A stretch of DNA of 42,033 nt from a bacterium Ga0077546. GTDB taxonomy: Bacteria > Cyanobacteriota > Vampirovibrionia > Obscuribacterales > Obscuribacteraceae. Position 1 is the stretch's first letter. Each line of letters starts with the position of its first letter. Below are positions 31,508 to 40,667 of this stretch, in pieces. Where the stretch lies: positions 1 to 42,033 of the forward strand of contig LNEX01000387.1 of the NCBI GenBank assembly GCA_001464165.1, in the 5' to 3' direction. The notes below the pieces were generated by a model that did not search any database, was not told the origin of the DNA, and saw only the letters and a list, made by a program, of their open reading frames with translations. Made by a program: the position numbers and the translations under genes.

Positions 31508-32808
31508 TCAACACCTGCAGCTGCCTTGTTGGGAGCCGGAAGAGGTTGGTTAACTGATGGTTTTGTCCAGATGTTAAATTGCTTCTTGTTAAATAACTCC
31601 GGTATGCAAATTACTTGAACGATCATGCATAGCCACCAGAGCGGAGCCATGAACAGTAAGGGGATGATGTGATTGATGTCGAGTTTCTTATCATATTTGA
31701 CAATGGCTATGACAATGAGCGGATAGGTCAGAAGTGAGCCGATGGCACCAATCAAGTCGACAGGAGTAAGTGGAACTGCTCCTGTCATAAGTCTAAAGGT
31801 CCATTTGACTGTACCAACCGCTGATACCCAATCGATAAGAAAGGCGACAATGGGCCAGTTCAAAAACTGACCGGAGGCCTGCACTTGAGCACAATATCCG
31901 TCAATGATTTTGTAGAGCGTAAAGCCACCCATAATCAAAGACTGAACGTAGCCAAATATTACTAAGGGCATGCTGTAGAGATCTATCATTCCAGTGTTTA
32001 GGCGAGTATGACGCCTAACAATGTTTATGTTACCGCGAAACCAGCGCAGCCTCTGCTGCCAGAACCAGGCGAAATTGTCAGGCATGTTGGTGTGAGCCAT
32101 TGTGCCTTCGCTGAGTGCAAGGTGATAACCTGCTCTGACAAGGCGAATTGCTATGTCCATATCTTCGGAAAGTCCGCGTGTGGAAAAGCCACCGCACTTG
32201 ACCAACTCTTCTTTGCGGAACATTCCGCATTGACCTGAGTTGACAATGTTAGCATTTACTTTAGTCATAATTGAGCGCAGAAGTGAGGCATAGAGCGCTT
32301 CTACGTGCAGCCACATGAGCAGCCCGGCGTTACGGTTTTTCACTCCCACAGGGCAGGTGGTGCCTGCTGTTTTTTCTTGTTCTAGGTCCTTGCGCATTTC
32401 TTCTAAAGTATTAGCATCTATCTCGGTGTCACCATCAATAATGGCAACAAGCTCGCCCTTGGCTCTAGCAATGGCCATATTCATAGTGGCAGCTTTGCCC
32501 CGGTGCGGTTGCCTGATCAGGGTTACTGCCTTTATGCGCGAGACAATTTCGGCGGTGGCGTCAGTGCTGCCGTCGTCTACAACTATGATTTCTTTTTCGC
32601 CTTTAAATTCAGCCTTAATTACTGATTGTAGGCAGGCTTCTATGTAGCGCTGTTCGTTGTGGGCTGGAACAATCACTGTCAGGCTAGTAAATGAACGGTC
32701 GGCCTTGCGTCTCTTTGGCTTATAGAAGAGCAAAAGATAGTAAGAGAGCGTGATCAAAAAGCAGAGCACGGCCATAGCGTCTGTAAGAAATTTGACTTCT
32801 GGGTTCAT
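31504..32808 (-). CDS. processive family-2 glycosyltransferase (IcaA/PgaC-like)
   Basis: 434 residues. A membrane helix at 12-30 is followed by a GT-A domain with Asp78-Asp79-Gly-Ser, Asp125-Gly-Asp127, Ser-Glu215-Asp216 and Gln251-Gln-Arg-Leu-Arg-Trp256. The full D, DxD, ED, QxxRW set marks processive beta-glycan synthases. Three or four C-terminal helices complete the usual membrane channel. UDP-GlcNAc or UDP-glucose is the common donor in the family; the sequence does not decide. The gene is first in the minus-strand glycan cluster and overlaps the GT-C-like gene by four bases, so product and modification enzymes may be made together. Possible products: poly-GlcNAc or a related exopolysaccharide. 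Confidence 0.85.
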   Translation of the reverse strand: MNPEVKFLTDAMAVLCFLITLSYYLLLFYKPKRRKADRSFTSLTVIVPAHNEQRYIEACLQSVIKAEFKGEKEIIVVDDGSTDATAEIVSRIKAVTLIRQPHRGKAATMNMAIARAKGELVAIIDGDTEIDANTLEEMRKDLEQEKTAGTTCPVGVKNRNAGLLMWLHVEALYASLLRSIMTKVNANIVNSGQCGMFRKEELVKCGGFSTRGLSEDMDIAIRLVRAGYHLALSEGTMAHTNMPDNFAWFWQQRLRWFRGNINIVRRHTRLNTGMIDLYSMPLVIFGYVQSLIMGGFTLYKIIDGYCAQVQASGQFLNWPIVAFLIDWVSAVGTVKWTFRLMTGAVPLTPVDLIGAIGSLLTYPLIVIAIVKYDKKLDINHIIPLLFMAPLWWLCMIVQVICIPELFNKKQFNIWTKPSVNQPLPAPNKAAAGVE

Positions 32809-33065
32809 TCTTTCACTTGGACTGTTCGTTTAGAAGGGCTACCTGAACTGACGTTAAGCTGTTTCTTCATTATTGGGTCAGTCTATCGATTGAAGGAGTA
32901 ATTGACATGTGTACATTTTTAGCGTTCTGGCCAATATGATAATCTTTGATGCTTCAATGGCTCCTGACTACTGGTATTTAGCACTCTATGTGCGCTAATG
33001 TGTGTAGTTGAATTCCTTGCTTTTGCGAAGTTTAGTGTCTGGTTTAATCTCCGCTCATAAACGAG
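32809..33065. other. 257-bp divergent intergenic region
   Basis: The gap between the GT2 cluster (minus) and lnt (plus). It should contain both promoters. No clear consensus -35/-10 pair, hairpin or small gene was recognised. Confidence 0.4.
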
Positions 33066-34601
33066 ATGAGGCTTCTCCTCTTTCCACTGTGCCGTACTCG
33101 GGTCGCTCTGACTGGGCTTGGTTTAGCTGCTCCTGGTCTAGAGCAGTGGTATTTGCCTTGGTTTTTGCCGACGAGTCTTCTCCTGCTCTCTTTTGCTGCC
33201 CGTAGCCCCTGGTTGGCCGGTGTTCGTGGCTTTTGCTTCGGTATGGGTTATAACCTGGTTTATTTGAGTTGGCTCCTTACACTTCGTTCTGTCTATTGCG
33301 AAGGCACGTTTGCCTTCTGTCCGCAGTTTGTTGCTGTTGCCATCTGGCTTATGCTGGCGGCCTGGCAGGGTGTGTATGTCTCGATTTTTCCTTGTATCAT
33401 CAAAGCCCTACCTCTTGTTAGTGGCTGGTTGCCAGTCAGGCTTGAAAAAAAATGGCATTGGCCCACATTTGTGGTGCTTCCGCTGGCTTGGGTTCTCATA
33501 GATCGTATGTGCAACACCACTCAATTACTGGGTTTTCCCTGGTCGTCATTGCACTATAGTCAATACAAGCAATTGGTCGTGCTGCAGAGTGCTTCTCTTA
33601 TCGGTGGAGTTGGCATTAGTGCTTGGATTGTGTTGGTAAACGCTAATCTTGCTGCACTGCTGGCCTCTAATGCCTGGGGCCGAGAGCGGTTTGCTGCAAT
33701 TGCTTTTTCCAATCGAAGAAGGGTTTTTGCCCATACATCTTTGACTGTTTTAGTTTCATTGATGCTTTTGTGGTTTGGATACTCTCGTTTAGAACGCGAG
33801 AGAATTACTGAGAAGAAAAAACTTATATTTTCTGCTGTGCAGGCGGGACGTTCTGTCAAATCGCATCAGGCCGGAGTGGCTGATTTGCTCAATAAATATT
33901 TTGAGTTATGTGCAAAGAGTCCAGCTAATTCTGTTTGTGTTTGGCCTGAATGGTCTATTGCTCTAAATTTCAGAACCAATGCTGCTTGCCTAAACATGGT
34001 TTCGCAAATTGCTGCCAGGAACAAGCAAGCTTGGGTGGTGGGAATCTTTGATAAAGACGTCCAGGCGCGACTTTTTAATTCTGTTTGTGCCTTTACCCAA
34101 GACGGCAAAGTTTTACCTGAGATTTATCACAAGCGTTATCTTGTGCCGGTGGGTGAGTATACGCCTGATTGGATTCGAAGGACGCCACTTGGTAGTTTGC
34201 TCTACGGCTTAAGTAAAGAGTACAACGATGTCAGTTCAGGGGAGACACCAGTCGTTTTTGATCTTGGTAAGGTAAGGGTAACTCCTGTTATTTGTTTTGA
34301 GAATCTCTCTCCACAGATTTGTTCTGCTGGTGTTAGAGCTGGCGGTGAAGTCTTAACCGATTCAAGCGACAATAGTTGGTTTCGCCTCTCAATATTGAGT
34401 GATCAGATGGTGTCATTTTGCGTTATGCGAGCGGCGGAGAATCACCGCTCTTTTGTCTTTGCTACCGCTTTGGGGCCGTCCACAATTATCGATTCAAGCG
34501 GTCATATTCTCAGCCAGGCTGGTAGAGAAGAACCCGCTGTTATCAGCGCTGAGCTGCCCATCGAGCAAGATATAACGATGTATACACGCTGGTGCTTTTG
34601 A
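33066..34601 (+). CDS. lnt: apolipoprotein N-acyltransferase
   Basis: 511 residues from ATG 33066 (weak ribosome-binding site). The N-terminal half has about seven membrane helices; the C-terminal half is a carbon-nitrogen hydrolase domain. The catalytic triad is visible: Glu295 (Trp-Pro-Glu-Trp-Ser), Lys356 (Tyr-His-Lys-Arg-Tyr-Leu-Val-Pro-Val-Gly-Glu-Tyr) and Cys410 (Val-Ile-Cys-Phe-Glu-Asn), plus Asp-Ser-Ser-Asn-Trp-type Asp-Asn-Ser-Trp-Phe. Lnt adds the third acyl chain to the N-terminal Cys of lipoproteins in the inner membrane, before Lol-dependent sorting. It overlaps the start region of the LptF/G-like gene and implies an outer membrane with triacylated lipoproteins. Length and order are normal for the family. 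Confidence 0.93.
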   Translation: MRLLLFPLCRTRVALTGLGLAAPGLEQWYLPWFLPTSLLLLSFAARSPWLAGVRGFCFGMGYNLVYLSWLLTLRSVYCEGTFAFCPQFVAVAIWLMLAAWQGVYVSIFPCIIKALPLVSGWLPVRLEKKWHWPTFVVLPLAWVLIDRMCNTTQLLGFPWSSLHYSQYKQLVVLQSASLIGGVGISAWIVLVNANLAALLASNAWGRERFAAIAFSNRRRVFAHTSLTVLVSLMLLWFGYSRLERERITEKKKLIFSAVQAGRSVKSHQAGVADLLNKYFELCAKSPANSVCVWPEWSIALNFRTNAACLNMVSQIAARNKQAWVVGIFDKDVQARLFNSVCAFTQDGKVLPEIYHKRYLVPVGEYTPDWIRRTPLGSLLYGLSKEYNDVSSGETPVVFDLGKVRVTPVICFENLSPQICSAGVRAGGEVLTDSSDNSWFRLSILSDQMVSFCVMRAAENHRSFVFATALGPSTIIDSSGHILSQAGREEPAVISAELPIEQDITMYTRWCF

Positions 34602-34612
34602 GGCCAAACCAA

Positions 34613-35758
34613 ATGAAGCTCTACGATCGTTATATCATGCTCGAGACTCTGCAGGTGCTAGCTGTTGGTACTTTTGCCATTATTGGTATTTTTTACGGCA
34701 CTGCTGAGTTTAAAAATGTGCTTGATATGACGACAGCATCTGGTTTGTCACTGCAGACGGTTTTGACAATTATGGTTTTGCAGTTGCCTACTGGTTTGGT
34801 CTATTGCCTGCCATCCGGCGTCGTCATGGCTGTGATGCTTGTTTTGATTCGCTCCAGTCGTGATTGCGAAGTAATGGCTTTGCAATTGCTAGGCGTTCCT
34901 CTTCAGCGGGTGCTTGCTCCTTTTCTTGTTATGGGTTTTCTTAGCTCTTCAGCGGCTTTTCTCATTTCTGAATATGCAGCACCGCAGTGTCGAGACCTTG
35001 CTCGCCGCTTGTTTATCATTGCTGCCAATAAAGCCCAGCGGCCCTTTCCTGAGCGTTCGGAGTTGAGGCTGGAAGAAAAGTCTGATGACGGCAGAGTGAT
35101 TAATACTTCTAAGATTATTGAACTGGGTAAAGAGCAAGTTGTGGCCAATGATCAAGGTAAGAAAGTCTCTACCTTGGTCTGTTTTGACTTGACCAACAAG
35201 AACGGTGTTAAGCTTGTTTATGCCGGTTCTGCCCAGTGGCTTGACTGTTCATGGACGCTTCACGACGGCAAGATTTTTGAGCTGTTTGATAGCACTCAGC
35301 CTCTCTCGCTTTCTTCTGGAAGTGGGGTTCAAATGCAGTTTCAGTCAATGCAATTGCCCTTTGTGGTGCAATCAGATAAAACTATTGGATTGAATTTTAA
35401 AACCACTTTGGATAAGACCAGTGGCGAATTGCTCGAGAACATAAAGCTTTTGCAGCGAGCATCGGTAGCAGTGCCACCATTTCTTGCTCTGCAATATCAT
35501 CGCCGTTTTGCCTATCCGCTGAGCTGCTTTTTCTTAGTTATTGCAGCTGCTCCTATGGTGTTCTTCCGCAAGCGTAAAGGGGCAGATTTCTCCTTAATCT
35601 ATGGCGGTTTCTTGATTGCCACTTTCTTTCTTTTGCAAGAGATAACTATGGCCTTGGCTGTCAACGGCCGTATAGATGGAACCCTCGCTGCTTATCTGCC
35701 GTTAATGATGCTCACTGTTTTGGGTTCTCTTTCGGCTATATTGCTAAGACGAGCTTAA
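34613..35758 (+). CDS. LptF/LptG-family permease
   Basis: 381 residues from ATG 34613, where GAGG lies nine bases upstream, just after the lnt stop; the frame also opens at TTG 34592 inside lnt. It has the LptF/LptG order: Met-Lys-Leu-Tyr-Asp-Arg-Tyr-Ile at the first helix, then Pro-Ser-Gly-Val-Val-Met-Ala-Val-Met and Arg-Ser-Ser-Arg-Asp-Cys-Glu-Val-Met-Ala-Leu (coupling helix to the LptB ATPase), a periplasmic beta-jellyroll (about 150-270) and three C-terminal helices ending Arg-Arg-Ala. These permeases extract lipopolysaccharide from the inner membrane. F and G cannot be told apart here, and only one copy is in the window. Confidence 0.88.
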   Translation: MKLYDRYIMLETLQVLAVGTFAIIGIFYGTAEFKNVLDMTTASGLSLQTVLTIMVLQLPTGLVYCLPSGVVMAVMLVLIRSSRDCEVMALQLLGVPLQRVLAPFLVMGFLSSSAAFLISEYAAPQCRDLARRLFIIAANKAQRPFPERSELRLEEKSDDGRVINTSKIIELGKEQVVANDQGKKVSTLVCFDLTNKNGVKLVYAGSAQWLDCSWTLHDGKIFELFDSTQPLSLSSGSGVQMQFQSMQLPFVVQSDKTIGLNFKTTLDKTSGELLENIKLLQRASVAVPPFLALQYHRRFAYPLSCFFLVIAAAPMVFFRKRKGADFSLIYGGFLIATFFLLQEITMALAVNGRIDGTLAAYLPLMMLTVLGSLSAILLRRA

Positions 35759-35857
35759 GTTATTCTGCTTCTGCAGAGGTTATTGAGCATGTTTGTAAAA
35801 ATTGAAGAAAGCAAATTTGTTCTGGTGTTGTCAGTGGCTCAGATCTGAGATCTTCTC

Positions 35858-35866
35858 TGCTAGTAT
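35858..35866 (+). promoter_or_regulatory. candidate extended -10 promoter for the short exported peptide
   Basis: TGCTAGTAT is an extended -10 (TGn-TAGTAT) about 25 bases upstream of ATG 35891. The upstream segment holds two AGATCT copies (35841-35846, 35848-35853), a possible regulator site, and TTGTCA at 35828, which is too far for a standard -35. Confidence 0.3.
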
Positions 35867-35890
35867 TTTGATAGTTTGGCGGGGAGAAAA

Positions 35891-36052
35891 ATGAGCGAAA
35901 AGAAGAGACAGTTGTTAAGTTTAGTGGCTTTGGCTTTGTTTATAACAATCGTTGGCCTTGCTAATGCAGCCAATGCTGGTGGCCCTAAAGGCCCGCAACA
36001 AGAAGAGATTGTTACGCAAAATGCTATTATTAGCGCTTCGTCTAATAGATAG
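35891..36052 (+). CDS. short exported peptide (53 residues)
   Basis: ATG 35891 is preceded by GGGGAGA and followed by 53 codons to TAG 36050-36052. Residues 1-29 form a signal peptide: Met-Ser-Glu-Lys-Lys-Arg, a hydrophobic core, and Ala-Asn-Ala-Ala-Asn-Ala. The remainder is a 24-residue tail beginning Gly-Gly-Pro-Lys-Gly-Pro-Gln-Gln-Glu-Glu, with no Cys. A strong terminator sits 32 bases after the stop, which makes this an independent one-gene transcript. No family is recognised. The mature product would be a secreted or periplasmic peptide; toxin, pheromone or cell-surface modulator are all open. Confidence 0.65.
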   Translation: MSEKKRQLLSLVALALFITIVGLANAANAGGPKGPQQEEIVTQNAIISASSNR

Positions 36053-36083
36053 TTTTTAGAACGACAGTAAAGCAGGTTACTTT

Positions 36084-36122
36084 ATATTCCACGATGCTGG
36101 TTAGCGTCGTGGAATATTTTTT
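36084..36122 (+). terminator. rho-independent terminator
   Basis: ATATTCCACGA (36084-36094) pairs perfectly with TCGTGGAATAT (36107-36117). The stem extends inward by a T-G wobble and two more pairs around the TGGTTA loop, and is followed by a T run to 36122. It terminates the short peptide gene and shields the rlmN 3' end. Confidence 0.85.
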
Positions 36123-36190
36123 GCTCTTAACCCCTTCATTGGGCACTGAGGTGGGTGTCTATGAACTTAGTGACTATGAACTTGGCAGTG

Positions 36191-37282
36191 TCAGCTTTGG
36201 ACAAACTTGTTAGCCAGCTGACCGCAAGCTGCGTCAATATCAGTGCCACGCTCAAGGCGAATAGTGACAGTTTTACCGGTGCGCCCTGCGGCGTTAGCAA
36301 AGCGGTGCTGTACCTGCAGTTCGGGGCGACCATACATGATTTCGCCTTCGTTGTTTTTGGTGGGGTTGAAGGGAATTAAATTGATATTGCAGTGCAGATC
36401 TTTCACTAGTTCGGCTAGCTGATTGGCCTGTTCCACTGAGTCGTTCACTCCTTCAAGCAATACATACTCGATGGTCACGCGTCGTTTTGTGGTTTTGTAG
36501 TAGTCGCGCACTGCGGCCATCACTTCGTTGATAGGCCATTTCTTAGTGATCGGTACAATTTCTTCGCGGGTGTAAGCATCAGGTGCATGCAGTGAGAGTG
36601 CCAGTGTCACGGGCAGATTCTCTTCTGCTAGGCGTCTGATACCGGGTACCACACCAGAAGTAGAAACAGTGATGTGGCGAGCACCAATGCCTACTGATTG
36701 ATTAACAACATGTATAGATGCAATTACTTCTTCGGTGTTGAGCAGGGGCTCGCCTTGGCCCATGTACACGATGTTAGCTATGCGTTGGCCTGATTCACGC
36801 TGAATTGACATGGCCTGGTCAACAATTTCTTGGCTGGTCAAATTGCGCTTGAAGCCCAAATAGCCAGTGGCGCAGAAAGTACAACCGACAGCACAACCAA
36901 CTTGTGACGAGACACAGGCTGATAGGCTGGGGCGGTCTTGAAAAGTCATTAGTACTGATTCGACTAATTTGCCATCTGGTAGCTCAAAGAGATATTTGCG
37001 GGTGCCGTCTCTACTTACTTCGAGGTGGGCAATTTTAAGCAGGGGCACTTGGGCCACTTGATTAAGCTTTTCTCGCAACTCAACTGAGAGATCTGTCATC
37101 TCGTCAAAAGAGTTTGCATATTTGACATAAATCCAGGTGTGAATTTGTTTAGCTCTGAATGCTGGTAGACCCTGTTCTTTGACAAATTTAGTCAATTCTT
37201 CTAGAGAGAGGCCTGAGAGCGCCTTCTTTTGTAAGTTCGGGGCTTGTTCTTTGGGCTCGATGCTGAGGTTCGACTCGTTCAT
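36191..37282 (-). CDS. rlmN: 23S rRNA (adenine2503-C2)-methyltransferase
   Basis: 363 residues, typical RlmN length. The radical-SAM motif Cys130-x3-Cys134-x2-Cys137 (Cys-Ala-Val-Gly-Cys-Thr-Phe-Cys) binds the 4Fe-4S cluster. Gly-Gln-Gly-Glu-Pro-Leu follows for SAM binding, and Cys353 near the end (Asp-Ala-Ala-Cys-Gly-Gln) is the methyl-carrying Cys of RlmN. The N-terminal helical domain (1-90) holds Phe-Arg-Ala-Lys-Gln-Ile, as expected. It methylates C2 of A2503 in the peptidyl-transferase centre and the corresponding tRNA position 37, affecting fidelity. It is divergent from secA. Confidence 0.96.
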   Translation of the reverse strand: MNESNLSIEPKEQAPNLQKKALSGLSLEELTKFVKEQGLPAFRAKQIHTWIYVKYANSFDEMTDLSVELREKLNQVAQVPLLKIAHLEVSRDGTRKYLFELPDGKLVESVLMTFQDRPSLSACVSSQVGCAVGCTFCATGYLGFKRNLTSQEIVDQAMSIQRESGQRIANIVYMGQGEPLLNTEEVIASIHVVNQSVGIGARHITVSTSGVVPGIRRLAEENLPVTLALSLHAPDAYTREEIVPITKKWPINEVMAAVRDYYKTTKRRVTIEYVLLEGVNDSVEQANQLAELVKDLHCNINLIPFNPTKNNEGEIMYGRPELQVQHRFANAAGRTGKTVTIRLERGTDIDAACGQLANKFVQS

Positions 37283-37507
37283 TTTTGCTGTCCGTGATAT
37301 TCAGTTTTGTTCATAGAACTACCAATAGCTCTTGCTAGCCTTGCCGGTTCGACGCGCTTGACGAGCAAATGATAGCAGGCTTCGCGCTTCGAGCTTCCCA
37401 AGAGGGATACTGCAAGATGTTAAAATAGCCGTGGTACTGACGGCGCCGCAACTGTTTTTAGCGGTAAGATACGCCGTGATGCATTCTATTGGTGGGAGAT
37501 TTAGCTG

Positions 37508-40500
37508 ATGTTGGACGTTCTGGAAGAGAAGGCAAAAGGTTTTCTCAAGCAATTGTTCGGAGATACCAACGAAAAGCGTGTACAGCATCTCCAGCCTTAT
37601 GTCGATAAGGCCAATTCGTTTGACGAAGCGATGCAGAAGCTGACTGATGAAGAACTGCAAGGTAAAACCCGCTTTTAAAGACGTTGAAGACGTTAAGTTA
37701 ATACCTGACGAAACGCCAAAGATGCCCGGGCAGATGCGCACAAAGAAAGACATTGTGCTGGCCCGTGTTCTAGAAGATATTATGCCTGAAGCTTTTGCCG
37801 TTTGTCGCGAAGCTGGCAAACGTGTGCTTGGTATGCGCCACTTTGACGTGCAGTTTATGGGTGGTGCTGCTCTGCACTTTAACAAAATTGCTGAAATGCG
37901 CACCGGTGAAGGTAAAACCCTGGTTGCTACCTTACCGACCTACCTCAATGCTCTGGCTGGTCGTGGTGTTCACGTTGTTACTGTCAACGATTACCTGGCT
38001 CGCCGAGATTCTGAGTGGATGGGCCGCCTCTACAATTTCCTTGGTCTCAGTACGGGTTTGGTGTATTCGCACCAGCCTGACCATGAAAAATACCAGGCTT
38101 ATCGCGCTGATATCACCTATGGTACTAACCACGAATTTGGCTTCGACTATCTACGCGACAACATGCGCAAGTCTCTCGATGAGCTAGTGCAGCGTCCCTA
38201 TTACTTTGCCATCGTCGACGAAGTCGATAACATCCTTATTGATGAAGCCAGAACGCCGTTGATTATTTCTGGGTTCCCGCGCGATTCACACACTGACCTT
38301 TATGTGCGCATGTCGCAACTGGCCCCACTCCTTGAACGTGGTAAGGACAAAGACGATGAAGAATGCGACTACTGGGTTGATGAAAAACAACGCAACGTTC
38401 TTTTGACCGAGCAAGGCATCATCAATGCTGAGAAAATGCTTGATGTCGCTGACCTCTTCGATATGCATCACAACTATTCGCACCACTTAGTGCAAGCCTT
38501 GCGGGCCAAAGAGCTTTATCGCATCGATACTGAGTATGTTATTCATCCAGACGAAGAAGGCAAGCCTGAAATTTGCATCGTTGATGAATTTACTGGCCGT
38601 ATGATGCAAGGTCGCCGCTGGAGCGATGGTTTGCACCAGGCAATTGAAGCGAAAGAGCGTGTGCCGATTCAAGAAGAGACCATGACCTATGCTTCGATCA
38701 CCTATCAAAACTTATTCAGGCTCTATCCAAAGTTGGCTGGTATGACCGGTACCGCTATGACTGAAGCCTCTGAATTTTCCAAGATTTACAACCTCGATGT
38801 GGTGGCTATTCCCACTAATCGTGGCAACCAGCGTATTGACTATCCAGACATCATCTACAAAAACGAGCGCATGAAATACATCGCCGTCGTAGAAGAAATC
38901 GTGGACATGCACCAATTAGGCCGCCCGGTACTAGTGGGTACAGTTTCGATTGAGAAGTCAGAACTCATTGACGAGCTGTTGAGTAAGCCTCATAAAATGA
39001 ACGAATATTTGATCTGGAAGATCAAGAATATAGACACCCACATGAAGGCTCGCAATCTCAGTGGCGAGACCATTGAAGGCCTGCGCAAAATCTTTGAGCG
39101 TCCCGGTCAAATCGACATCGATAAACTGCAAGAGCTTGTGAAAAAGGCCGAAAGCGAATTTCCTAAAGAAGAGGAATTGGCTGAGCGGCTGTTTTCAATG
39201 ATGCGCACAGCTAAAGTAGTGGCAGCTATTCGCAAGGGTATCGATCACCATGTACTGAACGCTAAACAGCAAGCTAAAGAAGCGATGATTGTCGCTCAAG
39301 CTGGTCGTAAGGGTGCGGTGGTAGTCGCTACCAACATGGCCGGTCGTGGTACCGACATTCTGCTCGGTGGTAATGCTGAATATCTCGCTAAAGAAAAACT
39401 GCTCAAAGAGTTTCCTGATCAAGAAGAGCTGCATAACGATCCAGAAAGACTGGCTCTTTATGAAGAGAAGGTCAAAGAAATGACCCCGAAAATGAAAGAG
39501 CAAACAGACAAAGAACACGATGAAGTCGTTGCTGTTGGTGGCTTGCACATTATCGGTACTGAAAGGCATGAAGCCCGAAGAATCGATAACCAGTTGCGAG
39601 GTCGGGCTGGCCGTCAGGGCGACCCTGGCACCACTCGTTTCTTCCTGTCTCTTGAAGATCAACTGATGCGTATTTTTGGCGGCGCTGCCATATCGCGCTT
39701 GATGGATATGATCAAGGCTGATGAAGACATGCCGATCGAGTCAGGTATGGTCAGCAAGTCTATCGAAAATGCCCAGAAGAAAGTTGAAGCGCATCACTTC
39801 GATACCAGAAAGCACGTATTGCAGTACGACGATGTGCTTAATACTCAGCGTGAAGTTATTTACCGAGAGCGTCGTCGCATCCTAGAGAAAGCTGACCTGA
39901 AAATGGGCATGCTTGACATGCTGCGCGAGCACTTAGACTTGATTCTAGAGGCTCAGATCGATCCTGATTCATCTAGCGATCTCTGGGATGACGAGCAGCT
40001 TCCTGAAGTTCTGCGCAACCTTGCAGTTGATATTCCAATGTTGGCTGAAGTAAAAGTGGAAGAGCTTAAGGGCCTGGCCTACGAAGATCTGAGGCAGAAG
40101 CTTTGGGAAGATGTAGAGCTGGCTTACAAAGTACGTGAAGAGCATATTGGTACTGAAGACATGCGTGAATTTGAACGTCAGGTCTTGCTGCACAATATTG
40201 ATAGTAAGTGGGTTGATTATTTGCATAATATCGACCTCTTACGCGAAGGCATTCAGCTCCGAGCCTATGGTCAAAAGGATCCATTGCAAGAATACAAGCG
40301 CGAAGCTTTCAATATGTTCAACCAGCTTCTACGCAGTATTCAGGCTGAGTCTATTCAACAAATCTTCCGTGCTCAACCGCAATCGGTAGATGTTGACGAT
40401 CTTGATAATCTCACTTTTGAGAATCTACCTGAAGGAATGACTCCAGAAGATTTGATCAACATCATCAAACAAGTGCAAGAGGCTCAAGGTATTAATCCTG

Positions 40501-40667
40501 ATGGCGAAAATGGCTTTATCAGTATTGAAGACCTAGAAGCTTTGTTGGGCACTCAAGGTGTCAATGACTTGCTTAGCGGCGAGCCAGACTTGGAGGCTAA
40601 AGATGAAGCTGAAGCTGAACCAGCAGCTGAACCAGAAGCTGACGAAGAGCAGAAAAAAGACAAGTAA
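37508..40667 (+). CDS. secA: preprotein translocase ATPase SecA, frame interrupted at codon 57
   Basis: Starting at ATG 37508 (GGGAG nine bases upstream) the frame gives Met-Leu-Asp-Val-Leu-Glu-Glu-Lys-Ala-Lys, a normal SecA N-terminus, then hits TAA 37676-37678 after CGC-TTT. The rest continues in the +1 frame (AAA-GAC-GTT), about 1052 residues in all. Walker A is Gly-Glu-Gly-Lys-Thr; the Walker B region is Asp-Glu-Val-Asp-Asn; the later motifs Asn-Met-Ala-Gly-Arg-Gly-Thr-Asp and Gly-Arg-Ala-Gly-Arg-Gln-Gly-Asp are intact. There is an extra 75 or so residues in the second nucleotide-binding fold, and no C-terminal zinc-binding Cys cluster. SecA drives protein export through SecYEG. The break may be assembly error, a mutation or programmed +1 slipping. 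Confidence 0.9.

Noticed and set aside
33008..33205. 65-codon plus-strand frame overlapping the lnt start
   Set aside because: It lies in another frame of the Lnt N-terminus and has no recognisable features.
37319..37903. 194-codon minus-strand frame across the secA start
   Set aside because: It is antisense to the SecA N-terminus, which carries clear family sequence, and has no ribosome-binding site or domain.
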